Of a stretch of 64,000 nt of DNA, positions 1 to 10,316 are shown in pieces. The notes beneath the pieces are model-generated. The model saw nothing but the letters and a program-made list of their open reading frames with translations, searched no databases and was not told where the DNA came from. Source of the stretch: Apiotrichum sp. Y4204 (lineage: Eukaryota > Basidiomycota > Tremellomycetes > Trichosporonales > Trichosporonaceae); NCBI GenBank assembly GCA_025531455.1, contig JAMYHL010000047.1, positions 124,001 to 188,000 of the forward strand. The letters run 5' to 3'. A program made the translations under genes and the position numbers. Each line of letters opens with the position of its first letter. Positions within the stretch are counted from its first letter, which is position 1.

Positions 1-278
1 ATTCTTCTTCATCAACATCTTTGCCGGTGTACACCTCACGCGGGCTATATTTCTACGCCATCGACAATGTACGTGACGTTTTGGATTGCTTTTGGTCGCT
101 ATGGCCGGATATCCACCTTGGCTTCACCCCATCGCTCGGCTGCTTTCGATTGTCTCTTGTCGTCCTTAATTCACCATTCCACCACACCCGCCGAAATCTT
201 GTTTCCTTTTTTTCTCAACGCGTTCCCGTACCCCTTCACTCGGGCGCTCGACGATTCAACATCATATTGCCTCGACAG

Positions 279-530
279 AAACGATCAAGGAGCGCGAGGA
301 GCACGTCCGCGAGTCTTGGGTCAAGGCGATGGAGGCCCGAATCGTGCGCGAGAAGCTCCAGACTTGCTACCGTGTTGAGGGTGTCAACCAGAACGAGAAC
401 TGCAAGCAGCTTGCCGAGCAGTACCTCGCCATGATCCGTGACAACAAAGTGAGCATTTTCAAAGGCCACTGAAGGTCGGAACGACTAACACCTACAGGTG
501 AAGGGCTACAAGATTGTCGACGAAGAGTAA
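279..530 (+). CDS. Complex I accessory subunit (NDUFB10/PDSW-like, fungal 12-kDa subunit), 5' end unresolved
   Basis: The two 3' exons (279-448 and 498-530) encode about 67 residues beginning TIKEREEHVRESW and ending KVKGYKIVDEE. The pattern RESWVKAMEARIVREKL, a Cys-x11-Cys pair and the NKVKGY end match the fungal 12-kDa NADH:ubiquinone oxidoreductase subunit (PDSW family), a small membrane-arm accessory protein of mitochondrial complex I. The intron 449-497 has a clean GTGAGC donor and a CTAAC branch point. Exon 2 needs one upstream base to complete its first codon. The obvious donor at 69 (GTACGT) would create a stop across the join, so the first exon is uncertain; it may use the ATG at 67 or 101, or lie beyond the left edge. 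Family assignment is firm; the start is not. Confidence 0.72.
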
Positions 531-613
531 CGGACAGAGTAGCCATGCATCAACATTTCCGGATCAATACATGACAAGCAAAGCGAAGATGTCGCACCAG
601 TCCTTGGATTCTT

Positions 614-2023
614 CTACTTGCTGGGGCGAAGGATACCACTGACATAGCTGACGCTGCTATCGGTACCTTTGACACACTTTGAGCTCTGCTCATAACGGAC
701 GAACGAAAAGTTCACGTTCTCTGCACCTGGCTTTCCGCCGTAGACGTATCGGACGAGGTTGAGGAGAACAGTGATAGGGGCGCGACCGCAGATGGTGTTC
801 TGCCAGTCAGCTAGCCGTACTGGTCGGGTCACTTACCTTGGTCCGCGACAGGTACGTCTCCCATTCCTCGACAGCGTTGGGCCGCGCCGGGGCCCGGAGA
901 AGGTCCATTCCCTCATGATCCATGTACTGGATCGACTTCCAGATAGGAGCGTCACCCGCACGATGACCAGAATAGTGCTTCGTGAATTGGAGCGGGGTCG
1001 AGGGCGGCGCCGACCTCTGGCCGGGAACTGGTGGCACTGGGTTAGGAGGGTCTGGTGCACCAGGATAGTAGGGCGTGTGGCTAAACCGTGTGCCCCTGCA
1101 AGTGTGAGAAAAGGACAGTAGTGAGAATAGCAGGGCGTACCAGTGGCAAAAGTCAGTACTGATGACGAAAAACGTCTCCTCGTCATCCCAAAACTTCTTG
1201 AGTGCGGCGGAGATGTCGTCACGAGCAGTTGACGATGGGTGGCCTACCAAGAGGGGCACAAGTTTGAGGTCGTCGCGGCTGCGCAGTGATTAGTACTAGA
1301 GTAACACATACTGGCTGGCCGCTCCTACCCTTGGAAGATATGACGGATGTACGGAAGATGCATCTCAAGCGAGTGTTCATCCTCGTCAGTGCTTGCACTC
1401 ATGTCACTAAAGAGACGAGTGCGACGGAGATCGGCAATGGCTGGAGGGGTTAGGTCACGCTGCTTGAAAACTTGCCTTCAAGGTCCAGGGGGATGTTTCC
1501 AACGGGTGTCTCATAGGCGGCGAACTTGGAGAGCGCGATGCCCTTGAGGTAGACATGATGCGACGGACCCAAGAGAACCACACGTTTGCTAGGCAGTGAG
1601 CATCGGGTTTGAGATGAAGTATCCCATCCCGTTTCGCGAGGAAGCCCGCTCGATAGTTGTGAACCTCAGCACTCACATCTTATCAGTAGGCACTGCGGCA
1701 TAGGCCCATGCGGCGGCAGGCCCGGAATACGCGTAGCCAGCATGACTTGAGTCAACATGTGCGGGTATGGAGGACGTACGGGGCAATGACGGCCTTCGCG
1801 TCAATGATGGGTGGGGCATACGGCGGGTCTTGAAGACGTGTCACACGCCCAAGATTGGAGGTGAGCTCGGCGCCCAGTTGTTGTCCTTCACATCAGCGTC
1901 GCCTCCAGAACGATGGGTCCGCGGTGGCAAACACACCATTTCCGCTGTACCAGCTTCCCGCGTGCGTGGCTTCGCGAACTCTACCCGTTAGCAGGTATAA
2001 TCGCGAGTTACAAACCCCGACAT
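614..2023 (-). CDS. Memo-family protein (MEMO1/Mho1 homologue)
   Basis: The spliced frame reads MSG-VREATHAGSWYSGNG, then VIAPHAGYAYSGPAAAWAY, GPSHHVYLKGIALS, TDEDEHSLEMHLPY, ISTDFCHWGTRF, NTICGRAPITVLLN and a C-terminal SSVSYVSGI. These are the signature blocks of the Memo family in order, including the conserved His of PHAGY, the SHH pair and the Cys of DFCHW that make up the metal-binding pocket. In animals Memo is a copper/redox-linked protein in receptor signalling; the yeast homologue is poorly understood. The start is an 8-nt first exon (2016-2023) followed by a 35-nt intron with a perfect CTAAC branch point. At least five short introns interrupt the gene. A Pro-rich insert (PDPPNPVPPVPGQ) follows the DFCHW block. 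Family membership is secure; small exon joins are inferred. Confidence 0.85.
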
Positions 2024-2445
2024 CGATAGTGATTCAGGTTTCTGCTGTAGAAGACGTGGTGGGGTATGGTAAGAATGCAGATATGCAGATGGGAATGACT
2101 TGAATGCACTTCGGCTTCTCGCATCTAGCACAGTGCGCACCAAGCGCCCATCCCCGGTGGCTGGGCCTTGTCTGTGCACTGTGGAAATAGACGTCACCGA
2201 CTGAGCAGCATGGTGGGGCCCCACAATTGACCTAAACACCGAGTTATCCACCTGTCATTCCCAGTAGCCCGAGTGGCCTAGTGCAATGGAAGAAGCAGTC
2301 AGCGTGATTGTACATCGCTGCAATTCAAACAATATCATGTATACCGAGGGCAGGAAAACCGAGGTCTGCGCCATCCTCAAGTGCAGTCTTGTACAGCATT
2401 GTCCGACCGATGACATGATCAACATAAATACAATCTAGAGCCCAA
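2024..2445. other. Intergenic spacer between two minus-strand genes
   Basis: About 420 bp between the Memo gene start and the mutase stop. It should hold the Memo promoter and the mutase 3' end. No TATA box, tRNA or conserved ORF stands out. Confidence 0.5.
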
Positions 2446-4368
2446 TTATGCCTTGCCGGCAATCTTGTTTGCCGCGTCTTTCACAAGGTCCGAGACCGTG
2501 ACGGCGAGGCCATCAGCAGCGGAGGTCGTAGCAGCCTCAGCGTACACGCGCACGCAGTCCTCAGTTCCCGAAGGGCGCACGAAAGAGCGGCCAAGCTCGA
2601 CTTTGTTGACAGCTTCGTCGATTTGGTGCTGCAATCCGGGGGGAGAGGTGAGCTTGCGCTCTGCGTCGGTGGTGAGGAAGATAGAGCGGTCGGGAACCTC
2701 AACCTTGACAAGACGGTTGGGGAGATCCTCATAGCTCGCGTCCCACTCCGACGCACCGTAGCCGCGGTGGGCTAGGACAACTTCAACAAGGAGAAGGTCG
2801 GAGAGGGCGTCTCCAACAGCCTGGTTAATAACCTCAGAGAGCGCGATGAGGTTCTTAATGGCATTAGCCTGGTCAGGGCTCGAGGGCTCGGCAGACTTCA
2901 GGGTAGCAAGAGCCTCCTCGGAGAAGAGGACGGTGCCATGTCCATTGGCCTCAAAGTAAACACCAATATCGTATCGGGTGGCCGCGTGGTGCAGGTGCTT
3001 GACACCGGTCGGGGTGCAGGTCACGGGAATGTTACGCTGCACGATCAGAACACGTACACTGGAATATAACCACATACCTGCTTAATAAACTTGGTGGAAG
3101 ACCCGTTGGCGTACGCAGTCTGCACAACGCCGAGCTTGAGCTTCTCGGAGAGTTTGGCACGGTGGACGAGGTCGCCAATGAAAAGAGCGGCCAGGACAGC
3201 GATTTTATCGCCGTCAAGAAGGCGGAAGGTCTTACCATCGCGAAGGTAGTAGTAAACAATGCGGTCAGCATCGCCGTCGAACGAGGCAGCGCGGGTGTTG
3301 GGCGCCGCCAGGATACCGGACGAAGCAACCGAGGGGGGAAGGGTCTGCTTGGTCTTCACAAAGTCGGCACCGCACTGTGAGTTGAGAGCGCCAAGCTTGT
3401 CGATGTCCGTGTTGATGGGCTTGAAGGTGAGGAGGTCACCGATGTACTTCTGGAACTGGCTCAGGGCGACAGCACCGACACCATTGGCGCAGTCAACATA
3501 GAGAGGCGCCAGAGGACCACGGCTTCCCTGGGGGTTAGGATGGGTTACACAATCATGCCGGCTCACAATCAACGTCTTGAAAGCTGAAGCAAGCTTCTCA
3601 TAGTATCCCTCGATAGTGGGCTTTCCGTAGGTGCCGGACTTGTCATTCAAAGCCTTGACAACGTAGTGGCAGACCGGCGTAGTCGTGATGCCCAGATCAA
3701 CTGTCTTAACAAGGTCGCCGTAGGCCCCAAGACCAGTCTCAAAGGCCTTGATAAGCTCAGGGCCCGAAGGACGAGTGTCGCGAGCATAAACAACCGAGGC
3801 AGGATGCTGAGTGTTGATACGCAGCTGGGTGGCAATAGACTCGTACGCTGCAACAAGCTCCTCCGAGGTGTCACAGTTGGCGAGCGTGGTCGCATAGGCT
3901 TCCCATGATTGCTCGAGCATTTCTCCGGCAGGGTCAATCAGCTTGACACCGTTGTCCTAAGGACCATCAGCGCATTGTTCACATAGCAGACAAGTGAGGA
4001 ACCTGATTTCTTAGGAAAAACAAAGGCGAGCACTATACGTACCGGCTCGGGGTTGTGCGAAGCAGTGACCATGACGCCAATGGTAGCGCCATTCAGGCGC
4101 TGCGAGCGAAGCACGGCAAGAAGACCGACACGGAAAATAACGGAAGGCAGTTTGGTGGCCCTGTTGTCATGTCAGTCACAATTACAGCCCTTGTGGCAAC
4201 AGCTCCAGCTGCGACATCGTTTCAATTGCGCCCTGGGTGGTTGCGGACTTACAAGGTGCGGAAGCCGGCGGTTCCATAAGTGTAGACCACACCGCTGGGC
4301 TTGGGGTACTTATCAGCGGCCTTCGCGATGGTGGCAAAGAGCGCCGCGTTCTCTTGAGTCTGAGACAT
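2446..4368 (-). CDS. PCM1: Phosphoacetylglucosamine mutase
   Basis: Interconverts GlcNAc-6-phosphate and GlcNAc-1-phosphate, the step before UDP-GlcNAc synthesis that supplies chitin, N-glycans and GPI anchors. The active-site serine loop [16 protein letters not shown] is assembled across an exon junction. The metal-binding loop is [13 protein letters not shown], and the phosphate-binding loop near the C-terminus is [18 protein letters not shown]. The size (about 540 residues) fits AGM1/PCM1. The start is the ATG at 4366-4368 ([11 protein letters not shown]). Introns end exon 1 at 4253, precede the DNGVK exon, and lie near 3060. A 39-nt intron at 3528-3566 is stop-free and a multiple of three, so retained transcripts would add 13 residues in frame. 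The gene is divergent from CWC22. Confidence 0.95.
3528..3566 (-). other. 39-nt in-frame, stop-free intron in PCM1
   Basis: On the minus strand it begins GTGAGC and ends CCCCCAG with a CTAAC branch point. It encodes 13 residues without a stop and interrupts an otherwise conserved stretch just before [11 protein letters not shown] naive ORF call reads straight through it. Confidence 0.7.
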
Positions 4369-4910
4369 TTTTGGGACGAGGCGGAGTTGTTGAAGAGGTG
4401 GTGGTTGACAGAGAAGAGTGTCGAGTAAAAGTCCAAGTGTCAAAACCGAGGGGGGTCGGATTGACTTTACGTTGAACACGTTTCCAGAGCCAAAGCCAGC
4501 TAAGCCAGCGAGCCAGACGCGTCGTCGATTACCAGCAGTCGAGAAGCAAGGCCAACTAGGAACGCAGATCCCTTTTCCCGCCCTGGCTGGTGTGTTGTTA
4601 TCGTGGAGCCCCACAGACAGCATTGATACGGCATGTTACTCCAAGGTGGAGTACACGTCATTCTGCATTTTACCATCCGCTTTTCTAGGCGTACCACACA
4701 CACAATGGCACACCCCAGACACCACACACCCCACGCCACTAGCCACTTGCTCACTTGCAAACGCGCAAACAGATTCCACTCGGCCACTCGATTCGACCTG
4801 GCTTCCACTCGCCATTCATTCATCCATCGTCGCCACTCAATTTCACTCGGCATTGAGAAAAGCCAGCGCTCCAAAGGCATCCACCAGCAACATCCTCTGT
4901 GATATCAACG
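4369..4910. promoter_or_regulatory. Divergent promoter region PCM1 / CWC22
   Basis: A 542-bp spacer between two divergent starts. It is C/A-rich in the half nearest CWC22 (repeated CACACAC and CCACTC patches), as in fungal leaders. It has one ACGCGT hexamer near 4516. No open frame here shows conservation I recognise. Confidence 0.5.
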
Positions 4911-7819
4911 ATGTCGGCATCTCCGACACGTGCGCGCTCACCCACTCGGGATGGCGCGTCGCCACGGAGCGCTTCGCCAGAGGACTTGCCGGCCTCAAAA
5001 CGGAAGAGGTGAGTTGTAATCTGCAACGGGAATCGACTGTAGACGGAAACTGTCAGGCTCAAATGACTGACTTGCCATCAGATCTCCGTCCGGATCTCCT
5101 CGTGCTCGCTCGCCTTCGCCGCCGACCCAGCGCCGCCGGTCCCGTTCTCCGCCCCCTCGCCGTGAGGTGAACATCGACGTGCCACGAGTGATGGATGTTG
5201 ACCCGATGCGCAAACGTCAGCGTGAAGCTGCCCTTCTTGAGTCTCAGATAAACTCTGAGCTCAACGGTGGTGACACTAATGGCGACCCATCCACGGCTGT
5301 AGCCAAAGCCGGGGCTGTGGACGAGCAGGCACGGGCCGAATTTGCCAAACTTCTCGGATCGCGATCTGGAGGGGCTTATATACCCCCCGCTCGTCTTAGG
5401 GCTCTTCAAGCGGAGGCTAGCAAGGACAAGAACAGCGCGGAATACCAACGTCTCAGCTGGGATGCCCTTCGCAAAAGTATCAATGGTCTAATCAACAAGG
5501 TGAGTCACCAAGCATACATTGGTACCCATTTGCCATACTGACTCCTCAAGGTCAATGTCTCCAACATCAAGCACGTTGTTCCCGAACTCTTTGGGGAGAA
5601 TCTTATTCGTGGCAAAGGCCTTTTTGCGCGTTCGATAATGAGGGCCCAAGCATCCTCCCTTCCATTTACGCCGATTTTTGCCGCTCTCGTCGCTGTCGTT
5701 AACACGAAGCTCCCTCAAGTGGGCGAGCTGGTTCTGATCCGACTCATTGCTCAGTTTCGTCGCGCTTACAGGCGAAACGACAAGGTGGGTGCGCTGCTTT
5801 GTACTGAGCTAACAGCAGGCCGTCTGCAACGCTACATCCACATTCATCGCTCATCTGGTTAACCAATATGTTGCGCACGAGATCGTCGCACTTCAACTCC
5901 TCCTGCTCTGCATGGAGAAGCCCACGGACGACTCGATTGAGATTGCGGTTGGCTTCATGCGCGAAGTAGGCCTGTACCTGTCCGAAAACAGCCCTAGGGC
6001 CAACACCATGATCTTCGAGCGCTTCCGTGCCGTCCTCCATGAAGGTTCGATTTCCAAGCGGTGCCAATACATGATCGAAGTCCTCTTCCAGGTTCGCAAG
6101 GACAAGTATAAGGACAATCCCATGATTCCGGAGGGTTTGGACCTTGTGGAGGAGGAAGAGCAAATCACGCATCGCATCAGTCTCGAAGATGAGCTGAAGG
6201 TCCAGGACAGTCTGAGTAAGTCCTATCTTACGACTGGCAAAGTGTCAAGAATAACAGCTAACGTCGTAGACCTCTTCAAGGTTGACCCCAACTTTTTGCA
6301 GAATGAGGAGCGCTATGCGGAAATTAAGCGAGAGATTCTGGGCGACTCGGATGACGACGAGTCAGGAAGTGGTAGCGAATACACTGATGACTCGGAAGAG
6401 GAGGACGTTGCGCCAGACAAGGAGGGGATCACCGACATGACGGAGACAAATCTAATCAACTTGAGAAGGACCATCTACTTGACGGTCATGAACTCGGTAA
6501 GTCTCAGGATCTCTCGATGTGTCATCCGGCTAACGTCGCAGCTCAACTTCGAAGAAGCTGTTCATAAGCTTTTAAAGGTCAACCTCCCCGAGGGCCGTGA
6601 GATGGAACTTGTCAAGATGGTCGTTGAGTGTTGTTCCCAGGAACGCACTTATTCAAACTTTTACGGCCTTATTGGAGAGCGTCTGTGTAAGATCAACCGC
6701 ATTTGGACCGATCTCTTCCAGGAGGCTTTCCAAAATTATTACGAAACTATCCATCGTTACGAGACAAACAAGCTGCGCAACATTGGCCGATTCTTTGGTC
6801 ACCTTCTTGCATCCGACGGCATCTCCTGGGCCGTCCTTCATGTTGTTCACATGAACGAGGAGGAGACGACCTCATCATCGCGTATCTTTGTGAAGATCAT
6901 GTTCACCGAAATGAAGGAGGAGCTCGGCCTGAAAAAACTTGTTGAGCGTCTCAAGTTCCCTGACCTGCAACCTGCCTTTGCTGGTATGCTCCCAACCGAT
7001 AACCCTCGCAACACCCGTTTCGCCATCAACTACTTCACTCAAATCGGTCTCGGCGCCGTTACGGAGGGCATGCGCGAGTGGCTGCAGAATGCCCCGAAGC
7101 TCCTCGCAGCTCAACATGCTGCGGAACAGGACAGCTCCGATAGTGATTCGTCCATCTCAAGTTCGGAGAGCGAGCTCTCGTCGTCAAGTGACGACTACTC
7201 CTCTGACGACTCTCGCTACCGTCGCCGCTCCCCGCGTCGTCGCAGATATTCTTCCGATGACTCGCGTAACTCTCGCTCGCCTCCGCGCCGACGGTACTCG
7301 ACTGATTCACACGATTCTCGCTCGCCGCCGTCTCGTCGTTACTCCGATGATTCGCGCGCTTCACGTTCTCCTCCGCGCAAGAGATACGACAGTGATAGCG
7401 ATGATGGTCGTTCGCCGCCTCCAGGTCGCCGCTATAGCGGTTCGTTGTCGCCGCGCAAGCCGGGCTCAATCTCACCCAAAAAGAGGAATGCTCCCTCACC
7501 TCGTAGGAGAGATGATTCTCCTCCACGCCGCCGCGAATCGCCGCCGAGACGCCCTAACACTCCTCCACGCCGGCCAGACACTCCTCCTCGGCGTCGTGAC
7601 GCCGATACTCCTCCCCGCCGTCGCGTTGATGACACTCCTCCACGCCGTCGTGACGATGACACTCCTCCACGCCGTCGTGATGATGACGTTCCTCCCCGTC
7701 GGCGGAACTTCTCCCCCCGTCGCCACGATGATGATGGGGCTCCTCCTCGCGCACGTCACGACTCACCTCCCCGTCGCCGCTATGAGGACCGTGACCGTGA
7801 CTACGACCGCCGGCGCTGA
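4911..7819 (+). CDS. CWC22: Pre-mRNA splicing factor CWC22 with long RS/SPP-rich tail
   Basis: Cwc22 joins the spliceosome before step one and, in organisms with an exon junction complex, delivers eIF4A-III. The N-terminus is SP/RS-rich (MSASPTRARSPTRDGASPR). A MIF4G domain follows, with the family-typical AYIPPARLRAL, SWDALRKSINGLINK and NIKHVVPELFGENLIRGKG. After an acidic patch (GDSDDDESGSGSEYTDDSEEE) an MA3 domain begins at TNLINLRRTIYLTVMNS and ends near AINYFTQIGLG. The last 230 or so residues are an Arg/Ser/Pro tail. The ATG at 4911 joins through a GTGAGT intron to the next SP-rich exon. Introns: 5500-5550, 5785-5818, 6216-6269, 6497-6541; the last two are stop-free multiples of three. 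Confidence 0.93.
7556..7704 (+). repeat. In-frame tandem repeats encoding TPPRRRD-type units
   Basis: Inside the CWC22 tail, near-identical units of roughly 24-27 nt encode successive DTPPRRRD/DDTPPRRR blocks. The DNA copies are almost identical, which suggests recent slippage. Confidence 0.75.
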
Positions 7820-7965
7820 TCGCTTTTGAGTGAGATGAATGTGGGAGGCGAGGACGAAGAACATGGGGAATGACGAGATAGACAAGCGATGGTAGGCTGG
7901 CAATGCAAATCCTTCACACATACAAAACTATTAACGACTCCAACTTACAAGACCCGCTCACGTAT

Positions 7966-9790
7966 TCACCTTGTCATAAAGCCATAGGACGCCCAGCTCT
8001 TCGGGTCCGCGGCGAAGCGTGCTACGAAGTGATCGCTTGCCTCATCCCGTCCCCTTGAGCGTTGGAGGGCATCCAAAGCGAGTCCAGCGACTTGCTTGGC
8101 ACGCGCTTCCTTTTTCCAAGCAGCGAGGACGTAAAACTCGTGGAGGAAAACATCCAAGAGCAAGGACTCCAGGCCTTCTGCTCGAGCGAGTTGCGCTGCT
8201 TCATGGAGGCGTGATAGAATGTCCCTTTCGACGACCAGCTTGTGGATATTGGGTGCTTCCCAGCCTTTGAAGAGCTGCGCAAGGCGAGCGCGATTCGTGT
8301 CCGACTGAGCGCTATAGTTGACACTGCATGACGGGCAAGAGCATTTGAATCCGCTGATGGACTCGATGACCTTCTTACGGTCACTTCGTCTCATCAACAG
8401 CTGTCTTGGGTCCATGTAGGTCGCCACGAGCTCATCCCCCACGTCCACGGCCTGTGACGCGACAAGTACTATCGTCAGCTAATCGATCCAAAGCGCTAGC
8501 CGAGGAGGGCATCCAAAGCGCGTCGCCAAGGAGGGCCAGACCGACGCGCTCTCGATGACGATCCAAAGAGCATCGCCAAGGAGGGCCAGACCGACACGCT
8601 CTCGACGGCGATCCAGAGTGCGTCGCCAAGGGACGCGCTCTCGGCGACTCACACAGCTTTTTCACCCTGTTGCTCCAGTACCATCCGGCGTTTGGGGAAC
8701 ACGAATGATTGATACGGCTGATGTACTCGAAAATACCATCCTCAGGCTCATCCTCATCGTCGTCGTCACCTTCGCCGTTCAAGTCGGTGTCCCTTTCGGC
8801 GTGACAGGGAATGGTGTTGGCGTCAAAAAGGCCGCGAACCATCGGTTGATAGCCGCCGGATGTCTCGAGCTGCCACAGTATTCGCATTTTGTCCAGGGGA
8901 AGAGCGAGGATCTTGTCGAGGATCGCCGCGTCCGAATCAGATTTGCGAGCAGTGATTAGCGGCGTTTCCGCGTAGATTACGTCGCCAGGATGGAAAGCGC
9001 GAAGAGCGTACAGCCCACGCCCGCGGCTGCCGGCGTTGCGAATCTCGATGGGTGGCAGTTCGCCGTCACCGACGTCAGGCTTCTCGTCCACCCAGCACGG
9101 GGGCGTCACCGACAGGGACAATCCCACCGGCTCAGGCGGTGTTGCTGGCTCAGTTTTGACGACCAAATTAACGCCAACTGGCGGAACAACTTGTCCTTGC
9201 GCAGCGCGCGCAGCCTTCTTCTTCCACGTTTTCTTCTTCCCTAGCGACGTCTCGCCCCGTTTTTGCTGAAACAGCCGGTCGAGCGCTTTCCGGCAGTCGT
9301 ATTCTGGGCGGGGAAGACCACGTTTGGAGCGCCGGCATGAAGCTTCTTCCTCGCGGGGACGTTTTGACGCCGTCGCCCTCGAGAAAGTCGACGAGAACTC
9401 CACTGCCGCCGTCGCCCTCGAGAAAATTGACGAGGACTCCACTGCCGCCGTCGCCCTCGACAAAGTTGAAGAGGACTCCACTGCCGCGCGGCTTCCAGCC
9501 GCACTGCTTTCCGCTGCACTCTCTTGCTGGTTGTAGCTCCCCAGGTCGTACTGAGGTGCAGAGAACGCATCCGGCGCCGCGCCTCCTGCCGCGCTACTTT
9601 CCGCTGCACTGCTCTCTAGTTGGCTGGAGGACCCGAGCAGGGGTGTGGAGAATAATGCATCAGGCAGATCGTTCGGAGTGTTGGGCGTTAATAGAATACG
9701 TGTCGAGCTCGGGATCGCGTACTCGCCCTCGACAAGTATGATATCCGAGCCGGGAGTGGAGGCAACGTCGATGGGAGAGCTGGCGGACAT
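7966..9790 (-). CDS. SET-domain protein, SMYD-like split SET (paralogue 1)
   Basis: Putative protein-lysine methyltransferase. The N-terminal part (about residues 1-230) is low complexity with 13-residue repeats, followed by the basic stretch KKKTWKKKAARAAQ. The SET fold starts near IEIRNAGSRGRGLYALRAF (substrate/SAM entry), continues with GDVIYAETPLI, and carries the catalytic-core motif YISRINHSCSPNAGWYW. After a 184-nt intron it resumes LVASQAVDVGDELVATYMD. A post-SET Cys cluster (FKCSCPSCSV) and a helical C-terminal domain ending WASYGFMTR follow. The start chosen is the ATG at 9788-9790 (MSASSPIDV). The same arrangement is found in the + strand gene at 15625-16993. Substrate unknown. Confidence 0.82.
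8469..8652 (-). repeat. Minisatellite-expanded intron (50-nt units)
   Basis: The only intron of the SET paralogue (donor GTGAGTCGCC, acceptor GATAG). It contains two full 50-nt units (8511-8560 and 8561-8610), a partial unit at 8486-8510 and a shortened one at 8611-8648. Each unit begins ATCCAAAG/ATCCAGAG on the plus strand. At 184 nt it is several times longer than the usual intron here. Confidence 0.85.
9372..9488 (-). repeat. Three 39-nt coding repeats in SET paralogue 1
   Basis: Units start at 9372, 9411 and 9450, each exactly 39 nt, with only a few substitutions. They encode a 13-residue Ala/Ser-rich repeat of the form AAVESSSxFSRAT in the disordered N-terminal region. Confidence 0.9.
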
Positions 9791-10316
9791 TTTGGTGCGT
9801 TGCGCTCGGCGCACCTACCGCCTGCGCCGTCGGCAGCAACAAAATAAGGCGTGAGGGAGCGAGAGATGAGGGCAAAGCGAAAGAAGCAGCAATGATGAAT
9901 AGTTAACTGGATGACCAAGGGATCGATTGGATGGGATCGATTGGATGGAATGGGTGGGAAGGGTGTGTGCCTGTCTGCGGATGCAAACGAGTTTGTAGCA
10001 TGTAGCATGTAAGCATGTAGCATGTGGCATGTGGCACGTAGCATGTAGCTGTCATTCACATGTTCCATTCACAAGTCCGCACACAAATGGCACCGGGCAC
10101 CGCTAGCAGCCTTAGCAACAAAGGGATTCAGCAACCATTGTGCGACCACTTCGCCGCACAGACGGCGCATCAACCAAGGTGAGGGCCCAGAGGCAAGAGC
10201 AATGATGGACTCGCATGCAAGAAAGTCTATGACGTGTGCAGGAACTATACAACAATAAAGTGGTTTGTCTATCTCTCTATACACTTCCGGTATGTTCTCC
10301 TTGTGCCCGGTCCTCG
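9791..10316. other. Intergenic spacer with two direct-repeat arrays
   Basis: A 526-bp spacer that should contain the SET promoter and the 3' end of the thiouridylase gene. It holds a perfect 14-nt tandem duplication (9921-9934 and 9935-9948) and the TAGCATG array listed separately. No gene seen. Confidence 0.6.
9996..10049. repeat. TAGCATG-type direct repeat array
   Basis: About seven imperfect copies of TAGCATG/TGGCATG in 54 bp, just upstream of the SET-gene start on the minus strand. Confidence 0.85.

Noticed and set aside
6939..7829. 296-residue frame overlapping CWC22
   Set aside because: A shadow frame created by the Arg/Ser/Pro codon repeats of the CWC22 tail.
9372..9488. Regularly spaced repeats considered as a CRISPR array
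   Set aside because: They are contiguous 39-nt coding repeats without spacers, in a eukaryotic gene.
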